Assembly: GCA_024640445.1 (NCBI GenBank)
Contig: JAHEEZ010000029.1
Location: 1-21,667 of the forward strand
Direction: 5' to 3'
Origin: Acidobacteriota bacterium
Lineage (GTDB): Bacteria > Acidobacteriota > Blastocatellia > Pyrinomonadales > Pyrinomonadaceae
Length of the DNA stretch: 21,667 nucleotides
Each line of letters begins with the position of its first letter. The stretch's first letter is position 1. Position numbers and translations under genes: made by a program. The notes below the pieces were generated by a model. The model saw only the letters and a list, made by a program, of their open reading frames with translations, did not search any database and had not been told where the DNA came from. This document shows positions 1 through 7,030 of this stretch, piece by piece.

Positions 1-223
1 GATTTGGTGGAATCAATTGTTTGCCTATCAATTGATCACTTGATGGAAGAGTCAAACAACCGCCAACAGTGTTTGACAATGTTTAATATAGCAGATGCCG
101 ATCAGGATTAGCAAACACTATTTTGAAGGAGGGGCCAGCTTTTGATAGTCGCGTTTGTCATCCTCTGGGATTGAGGAATTTGATAGAATGTCCGGGCCCC
201 TTCACATGAGTCACTAACTCCTA
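1..223. other. Non-coding upstream region with two inverted repeats
   Basis: No credible gene is seen here. Two perfect short inverted repeats are present: an 8-bp pair at 12-19 and 29-36 (ATCAATTG / CAATTGAT) and a 7-bp pair at 51-57 and 71-77 (GTCAAAC / GTTTGAC, 13-nt spacer). A strong Shine-Dalgarno-like AAGGAGG at 126-132 is not followed by a usable reading frame. AGGGGCC (130-136) can pair with GGCCCCT (195-201). These could be operators or transcript structure for the gene starting at 224, but nothing proves it. No cobalamin riboswitch motif was recognised. Confidence 0.4.
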
Positions 224-1171
224 ATGTGCAAAGACCGAATCAAGATCATTTCACTGCTGCCCTCTGCAACCGAGATAGTCTGCGCGCTTGGCCTTGGAGA
301 GGATCTTGTCGGCGTTACTCACGAATGCGACTTCCCGCCGGGTATCGGTTCAAGGCCGCATTTGACTGCAAGCAAGATCAACCATGAACGATCGACCAGT
401 CGCGAGATCGACCACGCCGTGAGGAGCCAGCTTGATGGCCACGGTTCTATTTACACGCTCGACGAAGACTTACTTGCGGAACTGTCGCCTGATCTGATTC
501 TCACACAGGAGCTCTGTGAGGTTTGCGCGGTAAGCTACCGCACGGTTTCCGCGGCCGCCCGTATGTGTGCCGCAAATGCCGAGATAGTTTCCCTTGAACC
601 GAACACGATAGAAGACATCTATTCGAATATCCTGACGGTGGGCGAGGTGGCAGGCGTCCGGGAGACCGCGGAAGACCTTGTTCTTTTGCTCCGGGAAAGG
701 TTTGAAGATCTGAAAGCAATTACGTGTGGTCTGAACCGACCCAGGGTGATGATGCTTGAATGGTTGGACCCGCCGTTCACCCCCGGACACTGGGTTCCCG
801 AACAGGTCGAGGCCGCTGGGGGATTTTGCCTGCTTGGCGAGGCCGGACAGAAAAGCAGTACGACAACGTACCCGGCAGTCGCGGAATCGAATGCCGACGT
901 ATTGGTCCTGATTCCATGCGGTTACAGTACTGCTGATATTCTAAGGCAGCTTGAAATTACTTTCTTTCCCGAAGTGCTTCGCCATTTGCCGGCGATACGG
1001 AACGATAACGTTTGGGCGATGGATGCAAGTGCCTATTTTTCACGGCCTGGTCCGCGCGTGATCGACGGTGCCGAGGTCCTTGCCAAGATCCTCCACCCGG
1101 AAATACTCGGCGCGCCGACCGAACTTGAAGCAGTGCGGATCGATATTACTGCTTTGAAATTCTCCGGGTAA
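224..1171 (+). CDS. Cobalamin-type ABC substrate-binding protein (BtuF-like)
   Basis: The 315-residue protein fits the periplasmic-binding-protein-2 fold used for vitamin B12 and iron chelates. The diagnostic motifs are SLLPSATE (residues 10-17), THECDFP (32-38) and the Cys-containing stretch LILTQELCEVCAV (91-103), all typical of the BtuF-like 'cobalamin-binding protein' group. No signal peptide is visible, because the domain starts within the first ten residues, and an in-frame stop at 215-217 rules out a longer form. It may therefore be cytoplasmic or exported in an unusual way. There is no clear ribosome binding site. No permease or ATPase genes lie alongside, so its transport partner is unknown. 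It is the first of four same-strand genes, with the next start only 25 bp downstream. The family is fairly sure; the ligand (corrinoid) is inferred from family membership. Confidence 0.8.
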   Translation: MCKDRIKIISLLPSATEIVCALGLGEDLVGVTHECDFPPGIGSRPHLTASKINHERSTSREIDHAVRSQLDGHGSIYTLDEDLLAELSPDLILTQELCEVCAVSYRTVSAAARMCAANAEIVSLEPNTIEDIYSNILTVGEVAGVRETAEDLVLLLRERFEDLKAITCGLNRPRVMMLEWLDPPFTPGHWVPEQVEAAGGFCLLGEAGQKSSTTTYPAVAESNADVLVLIPCGYSTADILRQLEITFFPEVLRHLPAIRNDNVWAMDASAYFSRPGPRVIDGAEVLAKILHPEILGAPTELEAVRIDITALKFSG

Positions 1172-1196
1172 CTGGCCTTTGAGCTATTGTCAATAT

Positions 1197-2528
1197 ATGA
1201 GAAATCTACCCTTCATCATTATTCTCGTTCTGTACTCCGTGACCGCGTTTGCCCAGTCGGACCTGGACGCCCTGGCAGTGGTCGGCGGCCGTACGTTTAC
1301 TGCACAGGACCTTGATCCAAAGATCGCGGAAGACTGGAACGGTCTCGGGAAACGGACGGAGGAGGCGAGGGCCGCGCTCCTGGAGCAGCAGATCGACAGA
1401 AAAGTCCTCGACTTGGAGGCTGGAAAGAGAGGGGTCTCGATCGATGATCTGATCAAGACCGAGGTAAGCGACAAAGTTCCGGAGCCGACCGATGCGGAGG
1501 TAAAGCAGGTATACGACGACAACAAATCGGAGATAGGACCGGTTCCGCTCGCCGAGGTGCGGCCGCAAATTGTCAGGTTCCTCAAACAGCAGGCCGAGCG
1601 CGAAGCTACTGCAAAATACCTGGACAATTTGAAGGCGGGGCACAAGATAGCAAAAGGAAAGGACATCAACGCAAACGGCCTTAAGCCCTCGGAAATTGTC
1701 GCGATGGTCGACGAGACCGCTATCCTCTACCACGAGTTTCTGCAGCGGAACGGATTAGCGCTATACGAATTTGAAGCAAATGTAACGGATGAGGTCCTAA
1801 ATGCCTTGACCCAGGTGGTAGACGCATCGGTTTACACTATGGAGGCAGAAAGCCTGGGGATCCCGACCAGCGACCTGATTGCTCGTGAAATAACGGACAA
1901 GCTCAGAGAGTATTCAGGCGCCGAACGTGAACGGCTGGAATCGGCCTTGAAAGACAGGCTCTATTCCAAATACCGCGTTACTTATTTCATAAAGGAGCCG
2001 GAGCCCTACGTTCAGCCCGTCTCCGTAGATGACGACCCGTACAGGGGCAAGAAGACAGCGCCGGTAACGGTCATAATGTTCACGGACTTTCAGTGTCCGG
2101 GATGCTCCGGCGTCCACCCGATCCTGGAGCGCGTTATCGCGGAATTTGGCGACTCGGTCAGGTTCGTGGTCCGCGATTTCCCCCTGACAAGCATTCATGA
2201 GAATGCGTTCCCGGCGGCGGTAGCGGCTAACGCGGCGAACAGACAAGGGAAGTTCTTTGAATATGCGGAATTGCTATACAATAATCAGGATGCGCTCGAC
2301 GAGGCTTCTCTGAAGAGATACGCGGCAGAAGCGGGCCTGAATGTTTCTAAGTTTGAAAAGGACATTAGGGACCCTGACATTGCAGCCGAGATAACGAAGG
2401 ACATTGACGCCGGAAAGGCCTACGGTGTCAGCAGCACCCCAAGCATTTTCGTTAACGGCTACAAGGTGCGGACGCTTTCGGAATCGAGTTTTCGAAAAGC
2501 CATCAGCCGGGCGGCCGGGAAACGCTGA
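1197..2528 (+). CDS. Exported DsbA-like thiol oxidoreductase with SurA-like N-terminal region
   Basis: The 443-residue precursor starts with a signal peptide (residues 1-20, ending AFAQ). ATG at 1197 is chosen over a TTG at 1179 because it starts the signal peptide cleanly. Residues about 25-280 are charged and helical and contain two similar modules resembling the SurA/PrsA N-terminal chaperone region. Each has an EA-x3-G-(V/I)-x3-DLI-x2-E-(V/I)-x-DK core, the first ending near residue 90 and the second near residue 235. Residues about 285-440 form a DsbA/thioredoxin-fold domain with the active site C300-P-G-C303 and a cis-proline motif STPSIFVNG (P415). It probably forms or shuffles disulfides in exported proteins, with the N-terminal part holding the client. 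It sits 43 bp upstream of a glutaminyl cyclase gene. The oxidoreductase domain is confident; the chaperone role is inferred. Confidence 0.8.
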   Translation: MRNLPFIIILVLYSVTAFAQSDLDALAVVGGRTFTAQDLDPKIAEDWNGLGKRTEEARAALLEQQIDRKVLDLEAGKRGVSIDDLIKTEVSDKVPEPTDAEVKQVYDDNKSEIGPVPLAEVRPQIVRFLKQQAEREATAKYLDNLKAGHKIAKGKDINANGLKPSEIVAMVDETAILYHEFLQRNGLALYEFEANVTDEVLNALTQVVDASVYTMEAESLGIPTSDLIAREITDKLREYSGAERERLESALKDRLYSKYRVTYFIKEPEPYVQPVSVDDDPYRGKKTAPVTVIMFTDFQCPGCSGVHPILERVIAEFGDSVRFVVRDFPLTSIHENAFPAAVAANAANRQGKFFEYAELLYNNQDALDEASLKRYAAEAGLNVSKFEKDIRDPDIAAEITKDIDAGKAYGVSSTPSIFVNGYKVRTLSESSFRKAISRAAGKR

Positions 2529-2571
2529 CGGGCGGCGATTTGTTTGTGCGCCCGGGCTCAACACCAACTAT

Positions 2572-3393
2572 ATGCGAATCTTGATGTTCCTTTTTCTTGC
2601 GATGATCACTTTTTCCTGCGGCAGCGCTTCTGACAACGGACCTTCGGTGGTGAACAGTGCTCCCAGCAATTCTGGAACGGTCCCCAGGTACGGCTACGAC
2701 ATCGTCAAATCCTATCCGCACGATGGTAACGCGTTTACACAGGGGCTTGTTTACATGGACGGATTTTTGTATGAAAGCACCGGACAGTACGGAGAATCGT
2801 CCCTTAGAAAGGTTGAGATCGAGACGGGAAAGGTTCTTCAAAAGAAGGATGTCGCGAGGGATTTCTTTGCCGAAGGCATCGCGATCCTGAACGGCAAGAT
2901 ATTCCAGCTTACCTGGCGGAGCGGTGTCGGTTTCGAATATGACCTAAAGGATTTCAAACTGCTTCGGGAGTTCCGCTACAGCGGAGAGGGTTGGGGACTT
3001 ACGACCGACGGACAGATGCTTTACCAGAGCGACGGAACTCACGTCATAAGGGTCATCAATCCCGAGAATTACGAAACCGTCAAGACAATCGTCGTAAAGA
3101 TGGAGGACGGTCGGCCGCTGATGAGCATCAACGAACTCGAATGGGTAAAAGGCGAGATCTGGGCCAACGTTTGGCATTCGGAGCGGATCGGCAAACCGAA
3201 CCACATCGCAAGGATCGATCCCGCGAGCGGCAAACTGCTCGGGTGGATTGACCTGAGCGGTATCTCTCCAGAAGATTCCGCCAGGGACAGTGAGAACACC
3301 CTGAACGGAATCGCGTACGATGCGAAAGATGACCGTCTTTTTGTCACGGGAAAGAACTGGAAAAAGCTCTTCGAGATAAAGCTTACCAAGTAG
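2572..3393 (+). CDS. Glutaminyl-peptide cyclotransferase (papaya-type), probable lipoprotein
   Basis: This 273-residue protein belongs to the plant/papaya-type glutamine cyclotransferase family, a beta-propeller enzyme that converts N-terminal glutamine of peptides to pyroglutamate and releases ammonia. Matching family motifs in order are FTQGL (55-59), YESTG (67-71), AEGI (100-103), FQLTW (111-115), GEGWGLT (138-144), NELEW (187-191), ANVW (198-201) and ENTLNGIAYD (241-250). ATG at 2572 is preferred: the reading frame extends back to 2404, but only by overlapping the end of the upstream gene out of frame. The start gives a short hydrophobic signal ending in TFSC (C16), a weak lipobox, so it is probably an envelope lipoprotein. 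Its position between a thiol oxidoreductase and a metallopeptidase suggests a shared role in maturing exported proteins. Confidence 0.87.
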   Translation: MRILMFLFLAMITFSCGSASDNGPSVVNSAPSNSGTVPRYGYDIVKSYPHDGNAFTQGLVYMDGFLYESTGQYGESSLRKVEIETGKVLQKKDVARDFFAEGIAILNGKIFQLTWRSGVGFEYDLKDFKLLREFRYSGEGWGLTTDGQMLYQSDGTHVIRVINPENYETVKTIVVKMEDGRPLMSINELEWVKGEIWANVWHSERIGKPNHIARIDPASGKLLGWIDLSGISPEDSARDSENTLNGIAYDAKDDRLFVTGKNWKKLFEIKLTK

Positions 3394-3448
3394 ACCGGGG
3401 GACATTGTTCTTCTATGCTTCGTTCAAGCCCCTATCTGGAAGGCACTT

Positions 3449-4930
3449 ATGATCAAGTCTTTATGGATCGCCTTCGCGATCCTTTTCCTTTTCAGCGCTA
3501 CCGTTTGCTTCGGATCGGATTCCCAAACCGCATACACCGTCCGGATCGAACCCGCTTCTGGCGAGCTCAGTATCACGGCACGCATGACGCTAGAGGACGA
3601 CCGTCTCTTCATTGCTCCGATCGGCGCCAACCAGTTCCCTGCCAGATGGGCGGCGTTCATTCTTGATCTTAAAGTAAAGGGTACTGACGGAAAAGAGATC
3701 CCGGTCTCTGACAACGGCGACGGCACCTGGAAGATCGCCGCGAAAGGTGGCGATCGCGTAGACCTTTCTTACAATGTCAAACTTGATCACGAGAAGCACG
3801 AGTGGTCGTCCGGCATCGACGGCGCGGCATACGTCCGCGACTGGGGAATCTTCTCCGTCGGCAGGGCCTTCGCGGTGATGAACGGCGAGGATCGAAAAGA
3901 CATCGACCTGAAGTTCGAAACACCCAAGAGCTGGAAGGTCTCCGGATCCTGGAAAGACAATGGCGTCGGGAGTTTCACGGTTGCGGACAACAACGACCTT
4001 TCCGAATCGATGTTCTTCGCAGGTCAACACAGGGAATTTTCTATAAAGAGGGAAGGATTCGAGCTCCTTTTCGCCATCGGAGGGCCGGGAGTTGTCGAGC
4101 AGGAATCGGAGCTCTCCCAGCTGGCCGGGAAGGTGATGGATTACTACATCGAGCTGATGGGCGGACTTCCGAATCCGCCGCCGGGAACTAGGTTCGAGAA
4201 GGTCCTGGTGGTAGTCAGTCCGGGCAAGACCACGGACGGCGAGGTGATCGGGAATCACATCTCGGTGATCCTCGACACTAGCGGAGACCCGATGGGAGCA
4301 ATGATCTCAAGATTCATATTCGCCCATGAGTTCTTTCACCTCTGGAACGGCAAATCGATCATTCCGGAATCCGTGAGCGAGGAGTGGTTCAAGGAGGGCG
4401 TTACCAATTACTACACCATCAAGGCCCTGCGCGCGGCGGGCGCCCTTCCCGAAGGCGCGGTGTTCGGGGTGCTGAACGGCTTGTTCTATCAGCGTTACAG
4501 CAACGACGAAGGGTTTGGCAAGAAGACGATCCCGGCAGTCTCTTCCGGCGACGACAAGCACAAGCACTGGGGAATGATCTACGGCGGAGGGCTGTTCGCG
4601 GGGATCTGCAGCGATGTCGCGATCCGGAAATCGAGCGGGAACCGCCGCAGCCTGGACGACGTGATCGTCGGGCTGTTCAGGGACTACGCAGGGACGGATA
4701 AGGAATACTCGAAAACGGAACTTCTGAATCGCCTCGCAGCACTGTCCGATTCGAACCGCGGCTTCTTCGAGAAGTATGTTTACGGCGCAGAGCCGGTCCC
4801 GATCGCACAATGCCTCTCGGACGCGGGTCTCGACGCTAAGGTCGAGAACGGCCAGCTAATGGTCAAAAGAAAGGCGGACGAATCTGCGGCGGAAAAGAAG
4901 ATGATCGACGCGATGTTCGGCGGGCAATGA
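3449..4930 (+). CDS. Exported M61-like zinc metallopeptidase
   Basis: The 493-residue precursor has an N-terminal signal peptide (about residues 1-22). Residues about 30-240 are beta-rich, like the N-terminal domain of M1/M61 peptidases. The catalytic motif is HEFFHLWN at 293-300 (H293, E294, H297). The third zinc ligand is probably E316 in EEWFKEGVTNYY, with the HExxH-18-E spacing of gluzincins. HEFFHLWN followed by WFxEGxTxYY is characteristic of family M61 (glycyl aminopeptidase-like). Classical M61 proteins carry a C-terminal PDZ domain, which I do not see here: the protein ends in a short charged tail. It lies 55 bp after the glutaminyl cyclase gene and is probably co-transcribed. The stop codon overlaps one copy of a 9-bp direct repeat that recurs at 5289. 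The metallopeptidase fold is confident; the substrate is unknown. Confidence 0.82.
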   Translation: MIKSLWIAFAILFLFSATVCFGSDSQTAYTVRIEPASGELSITARMTLEDDRLFIAPIGANQFPARWAAFILDLKVKGTDGKEIPVSDNGDGTWKIAAKGGDRVDLSYNVKLDHEKHEWSSGIDGAAYVRDWGIFSVGRAFAVMNGEDRKDIDLKFETPKSWKVSGSWKDNGVGSFTVADNNDLSESMFFAGQHREFSIKREGFELLFAIGGPGVVEQESELSQLAGKVMDYYIELMGGLPNPPPGTRFEKVLVVVSPGKTTDGEVIGNHISVILDTSGDPMGAMISRFIFAHEFFHLWNGKSIIPESVSEEWFKEGVTNYYTIKALRAAGALPEGAVFGVLNGLFYQRYSNDEGFGKKTIPAVSSGDDKHKHWGMIYGGGLFAGICSDVAIRKSSGNRRSLDDVIVGLFRDYAGTDKEYSKTELLNRLAALSDSNRGFFEKYVYGAEPVPIAQCLSDAGLDAKVENGQLMVKRKADESAAEKKMIDAMFGGQ

Positions 4931-5297
4931 CCAATGCTCACTGTTCATCGATCAATGGCGGGTAAAGGATTGTCGCCAACGGCGATATACAACATAGCCC
5001 AGGGTGAAACCCTGGGTGTGACGGGTGATACAAGAGTCGTCGCCGAAGGCGACGGACAAGATCCTCTCCGCGCCTAATCCTGACGACGACTCAGGCAATC
5101 GGGAATCAAACGCAGAGAACCGTAACCCGAATTGCAGCTCGTCCCTTAACCCGAAACTCCGGAAGCCTCGAAGGGCTCAACGAGTCCGCATAGCGGACGG
5201 CCGAACCTTAGCCCCGGTCTTCAGACCGGGGAACAACGCCCCATTAATCCATACAGCCGCTTCAGCGGCGGCACGCCGCATTGACCCTTGACCAATG
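4928..5297. repeat. 9-bp direct repeat TGACCAATG around the hairpin cluster
   Basis: TGACCAATG occurs at 4928-4936, overlapping the stop codon of the metallopeptidase gene, and again at 5289-5297. The two copies bracket 352 bp containing six of the eight hairpins. This is compatible with a target-site duplication left by a small non-autonomous element, but related CAATG/TGACC strings nearby (for example CATTGACCC at 5279-5287) make chance or simple-sequence origin possible. No terminal inverted repeats were found just inside the two copies. Confidence 0.4.
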
Positions 5298-5487
5298 AAG
5301 TCAGTAGCCCAAGCGTCAGCGCGGGCGCGAATCGGTCTTCCCTACGCCTCCTTGTTACCCGGGTTCTCCGTGGCGTTCTTTCCTGCCGCCGCACCTATTG
5401 GGCGTGCTGATCTACGCCCTCCCTCACGGTCGGGCTACCGACACAGACCGGCCTTCTGTCTTCATTCCGAGGCTGTTGTTAATTGGA
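4931..5487. other. 557-bp non-coding gap between convergent genes, hairpin-rich
   Basis: No convincing gene lies between the metallopeptidase (+) and the radical SAM gene (-). Short open frames across it (5025-5291 and 5295-5561) run through the palindromes, have biased composition and resemble no family, so they are not called. The region contains at least eight short GC-rich hairpins and a repeated TGACCAATG. It may end transcription from both sides, although none of the hairpins has a long U-tract. Confidence 0.6.
4973..5435. repeat. Cluster of eight short GC-rich palindromes
   Basis: Hairpins with arms and loops read directly: 4973-4985 (TCGCC, loop AAC); 4998-5016 (CCCAGGG, loop TGAAA); 5038-5054 (CGTCGCC, loop GAA); 5184-5198 (GTCCGC, loop ATA); 5212-5231 (CCCCGGTCT, loop TC); 5256-5269 (GCCGC, loop TTCA); 5308-5325 (CCC-AA-GCG, loop TCAG, bulged); 5416-5435 (GCCC-TC-CC, loop TCAC, internal loop). 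The first six are perfect. All have loops of 2-5 nt and different arm sequences, so this is a mosaic of palindromic units rather than one repeat copied in tandem. It resembles dispersed REP-like intergenic palindromes, but no known family is named with confidence. Confidence 0.75.
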
Positions 5488-6903
5488 TCAGCTTCCGATG
5501 TGCGCCCGGACAAGTTCCATCAGGTCTGAGGCATAGACAGGGACCGGGAATTCGGCTTTGAGCCGGTCGAATCCCATCCCGTCGATCAGGATCGGTTCGT
5601 CGGACTTTATCACGGCAGGCGGAATGACCGCGAAATCGCCCTCGACCTTGTCGCGTACGGCGAGGAAATCCTGGCCCGAGAGAAGTCCCGCCACGGAGAC
5701 GTCTCCACCGAAATAAGTGTTCGGCACCGCGACGACCGAGAGCTCGGAGCCGACCAAAGCGTTCAGCCTTTCGACCTGCTTTCTAAGATAGGGCGCGAAC
5801 ATCTCTCCCGTGAAGACGGTGCCATTCAGCGACTGAACGACGGGGACATCCTCATCGGAAACGGGCTTCAGAGCCAGATCGTGCGTGCGGAGGTCCTTCT
5901 TTTCACCAGTCGGCTTTTCATCGCCCGAACTTATCTCTTCGAGGAACTCCCCAAACTCACGTTCGAACGTCCTGATCATCCCGACGCCGTCCTCGATCTG
6001 CGGATACTCTCCGTAGTGATCCCTGGTCGGGATCTCTGCCCCCGCCTTCACGTAGATCTCATCGCCGAGAAACGCGAACGTCGTCCCGAGCGTTTTGCGG
6101 AACTCTTCCTGAAGTTCGCCGATTTTTTCGATCGTCTTCCGGCAGAATTCGGGCGTCACCTTCGTAAGCCGCTCGTCCTTGTTGTAACGAGTCAGCGCCA
6201 CCGGAACGACTGCTGTGGAAACCACCTTCGGATAGTGCGCCGCGAGGTCACGCAAGGTCTTTTCAAGCACCTTTCCGTCGTTGATCTCCGGGCAAAGCAC
6301 GACCTGAGCATGGATCTCGATATCGTTTTCAAGAAGGCGCTCAAGTTTGTCTGAAATGTCGGCCTTCTCCTCCTCGACACCCAGGAGATAGGCGCGGGTC
6401 TTCAGGTCCGTCGCGTGGACCGAGACATACTGCGGAGACAAGCGCTGTTCGATGATGCGGTTCATCTCGTCCGCGGTGACGGACGAAAGTGTCGTGTAAT
6501 TCCCGTAAAGAAATGAAAGCCTTATGTCCTCGTCGCGGACGAACAGCGAAGGCCTCGCGTCATCCGGATTTCCCTTGCAGAAGCAGAAAATACATTCGTT
6601 TGCGCACTGGCGGGGGATGATCTGCTCGAATTCGATCCCCAGGTCCTCGCCCTCGTCGCGTTCAAGGTCGACTTCCCAGGTCTCACCGTCCGACTTCTTT
6701 ACCAGGAAGATCATCTCGACCTCGCCCGATGTCTGAAAACGGAAATCGAGGTAGTCGCGCACAGTCCGGCCGTTGACCTTCGTTATCCGGTCGCCGGACT
6801 CCAGGCCTATCTCGTCTGCGATCGATCCCGGAACCACCGAATCGATGGTCACTCCGGGACGCCTCATCTGTGTAACCGCCGGTGTGACGGCGAATTCGTA
6901 CAT
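5488..6903 (-). CDS. PDZ - radical SAM - DUF512 protein
   Basis: This 471-residue protein has the usual DUF512 architecture. An N-terminal PDZ-like domain (about 15-75) contains VVPGSIADEIGLESGDRI. It is followed by a radical SAM core with the 4Fe-4S cysteines C100, C104 and C107 in a CxxxCxxC motif, then a C-terminal DUF512 region (about 250-470) including GDEIYVKAGAEIP and the late FGGDVSVAGLL and ILIDGMG stretches. An additional C109 directly follows the cluster motif. Members of this family are widespread, but to my knowledge the reaction is not established. The start is the first ATG after the terminator-like hairpin behind ald; there is no obvious Shine-Dalgarno. It is convergent with the metallopeptidase gene across a 557-bp repeat-rich gap. 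Family assignment is strong; function is open. Confidence 0.88.
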   Translation of the reverse strand: MYEFAVTPAVTQMRRPGVTIDSVVPGSIADEIGLESGDRITKVNGRTVRDYLDFRFQTSGEVEMIFLVKKSDGETWEVDLERDEGEDLGIEFEQIIPRQCANECIFCFCKGNPDDARPSLFVRDEDIRLSFLYGNYTTLSSVTADEMNRIIEQRLSPQYVSVHATDLKTRAYLLGVEEEKADISDKLERLLENDIEIHAQVVLCPEINDGKVLEKTLRDLAAHYPKVVSTAVVPVALTRYNKDERLTKVTPEFCRKTIEKIGELQEEFRKTLGTTFAFLGDEIYVKAGAEIPTRDHYGEYPQIEDGVGMIRTFEREFGEFLEEISSGDEKPTGEKKDLRTHDLALKPVSDEDVPVVQSLNGTVFTGEMFAPYLRKQVERLNALVGSELSVVAVPNTYFGGDVSVAGLLSGQDFLAVRDKVEGDFAVIPPAVIKSDEPILIDGMGFDRLKAEFPVPVYASDLMELVRAHIGS

Positions 6904-6959
6904 AGCTTGATTCTGTCAGCGGAAATTGAGCGTTGCAAGGCCCTTTACCCGAAAACAAG

Positions 6960-7002
6960 ATGCCCGCCGGATGGGGAGAAGTCTCCCGCGCCCGGCAGGC
7001 AT
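6960..7002 (-). terminator. Probable terminator after ald
   Basis: An 11-bp inverted repeat with one mismatch (arms at 6960-6970 and 6992-7002) encloses a second stem GGGAGA/TCTCCC. On the minus strand it is followed by a short T-rich stretch (CTTGTTTTC). It lies about 28 bp after the ald stop codon and before the radical SAM gene. The T-tract is imperfect, so termination may be partial. Confidence 0.5.
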
Positions 7003-7030
7003 CAATTCAGTAACTTCCGTTCACGAAGGG

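Noticed and set aside
155..189. Promoter TTGTCA (155-160) with TAGAAT (184-189) ahead of the BtuF-like gene
   Set aside because: The spacer is 23 bp, too long for a sigma70 promoter.
2404..2571. N-terminal extension of the glutaminyl cyclase gene
   Set aside because: It overlaps the upstream oxidoreductase gene in another frame and would bury the lipoprotein signal; ATG at 2572 is better.
5025..5561. Two open frames of 88 codons each in the hairpin-rich gap
   Set aside because: They run through palindromes, have biased composition, no ribosome binding site and no family likeness; the second also overlaps the radical SAM gene.
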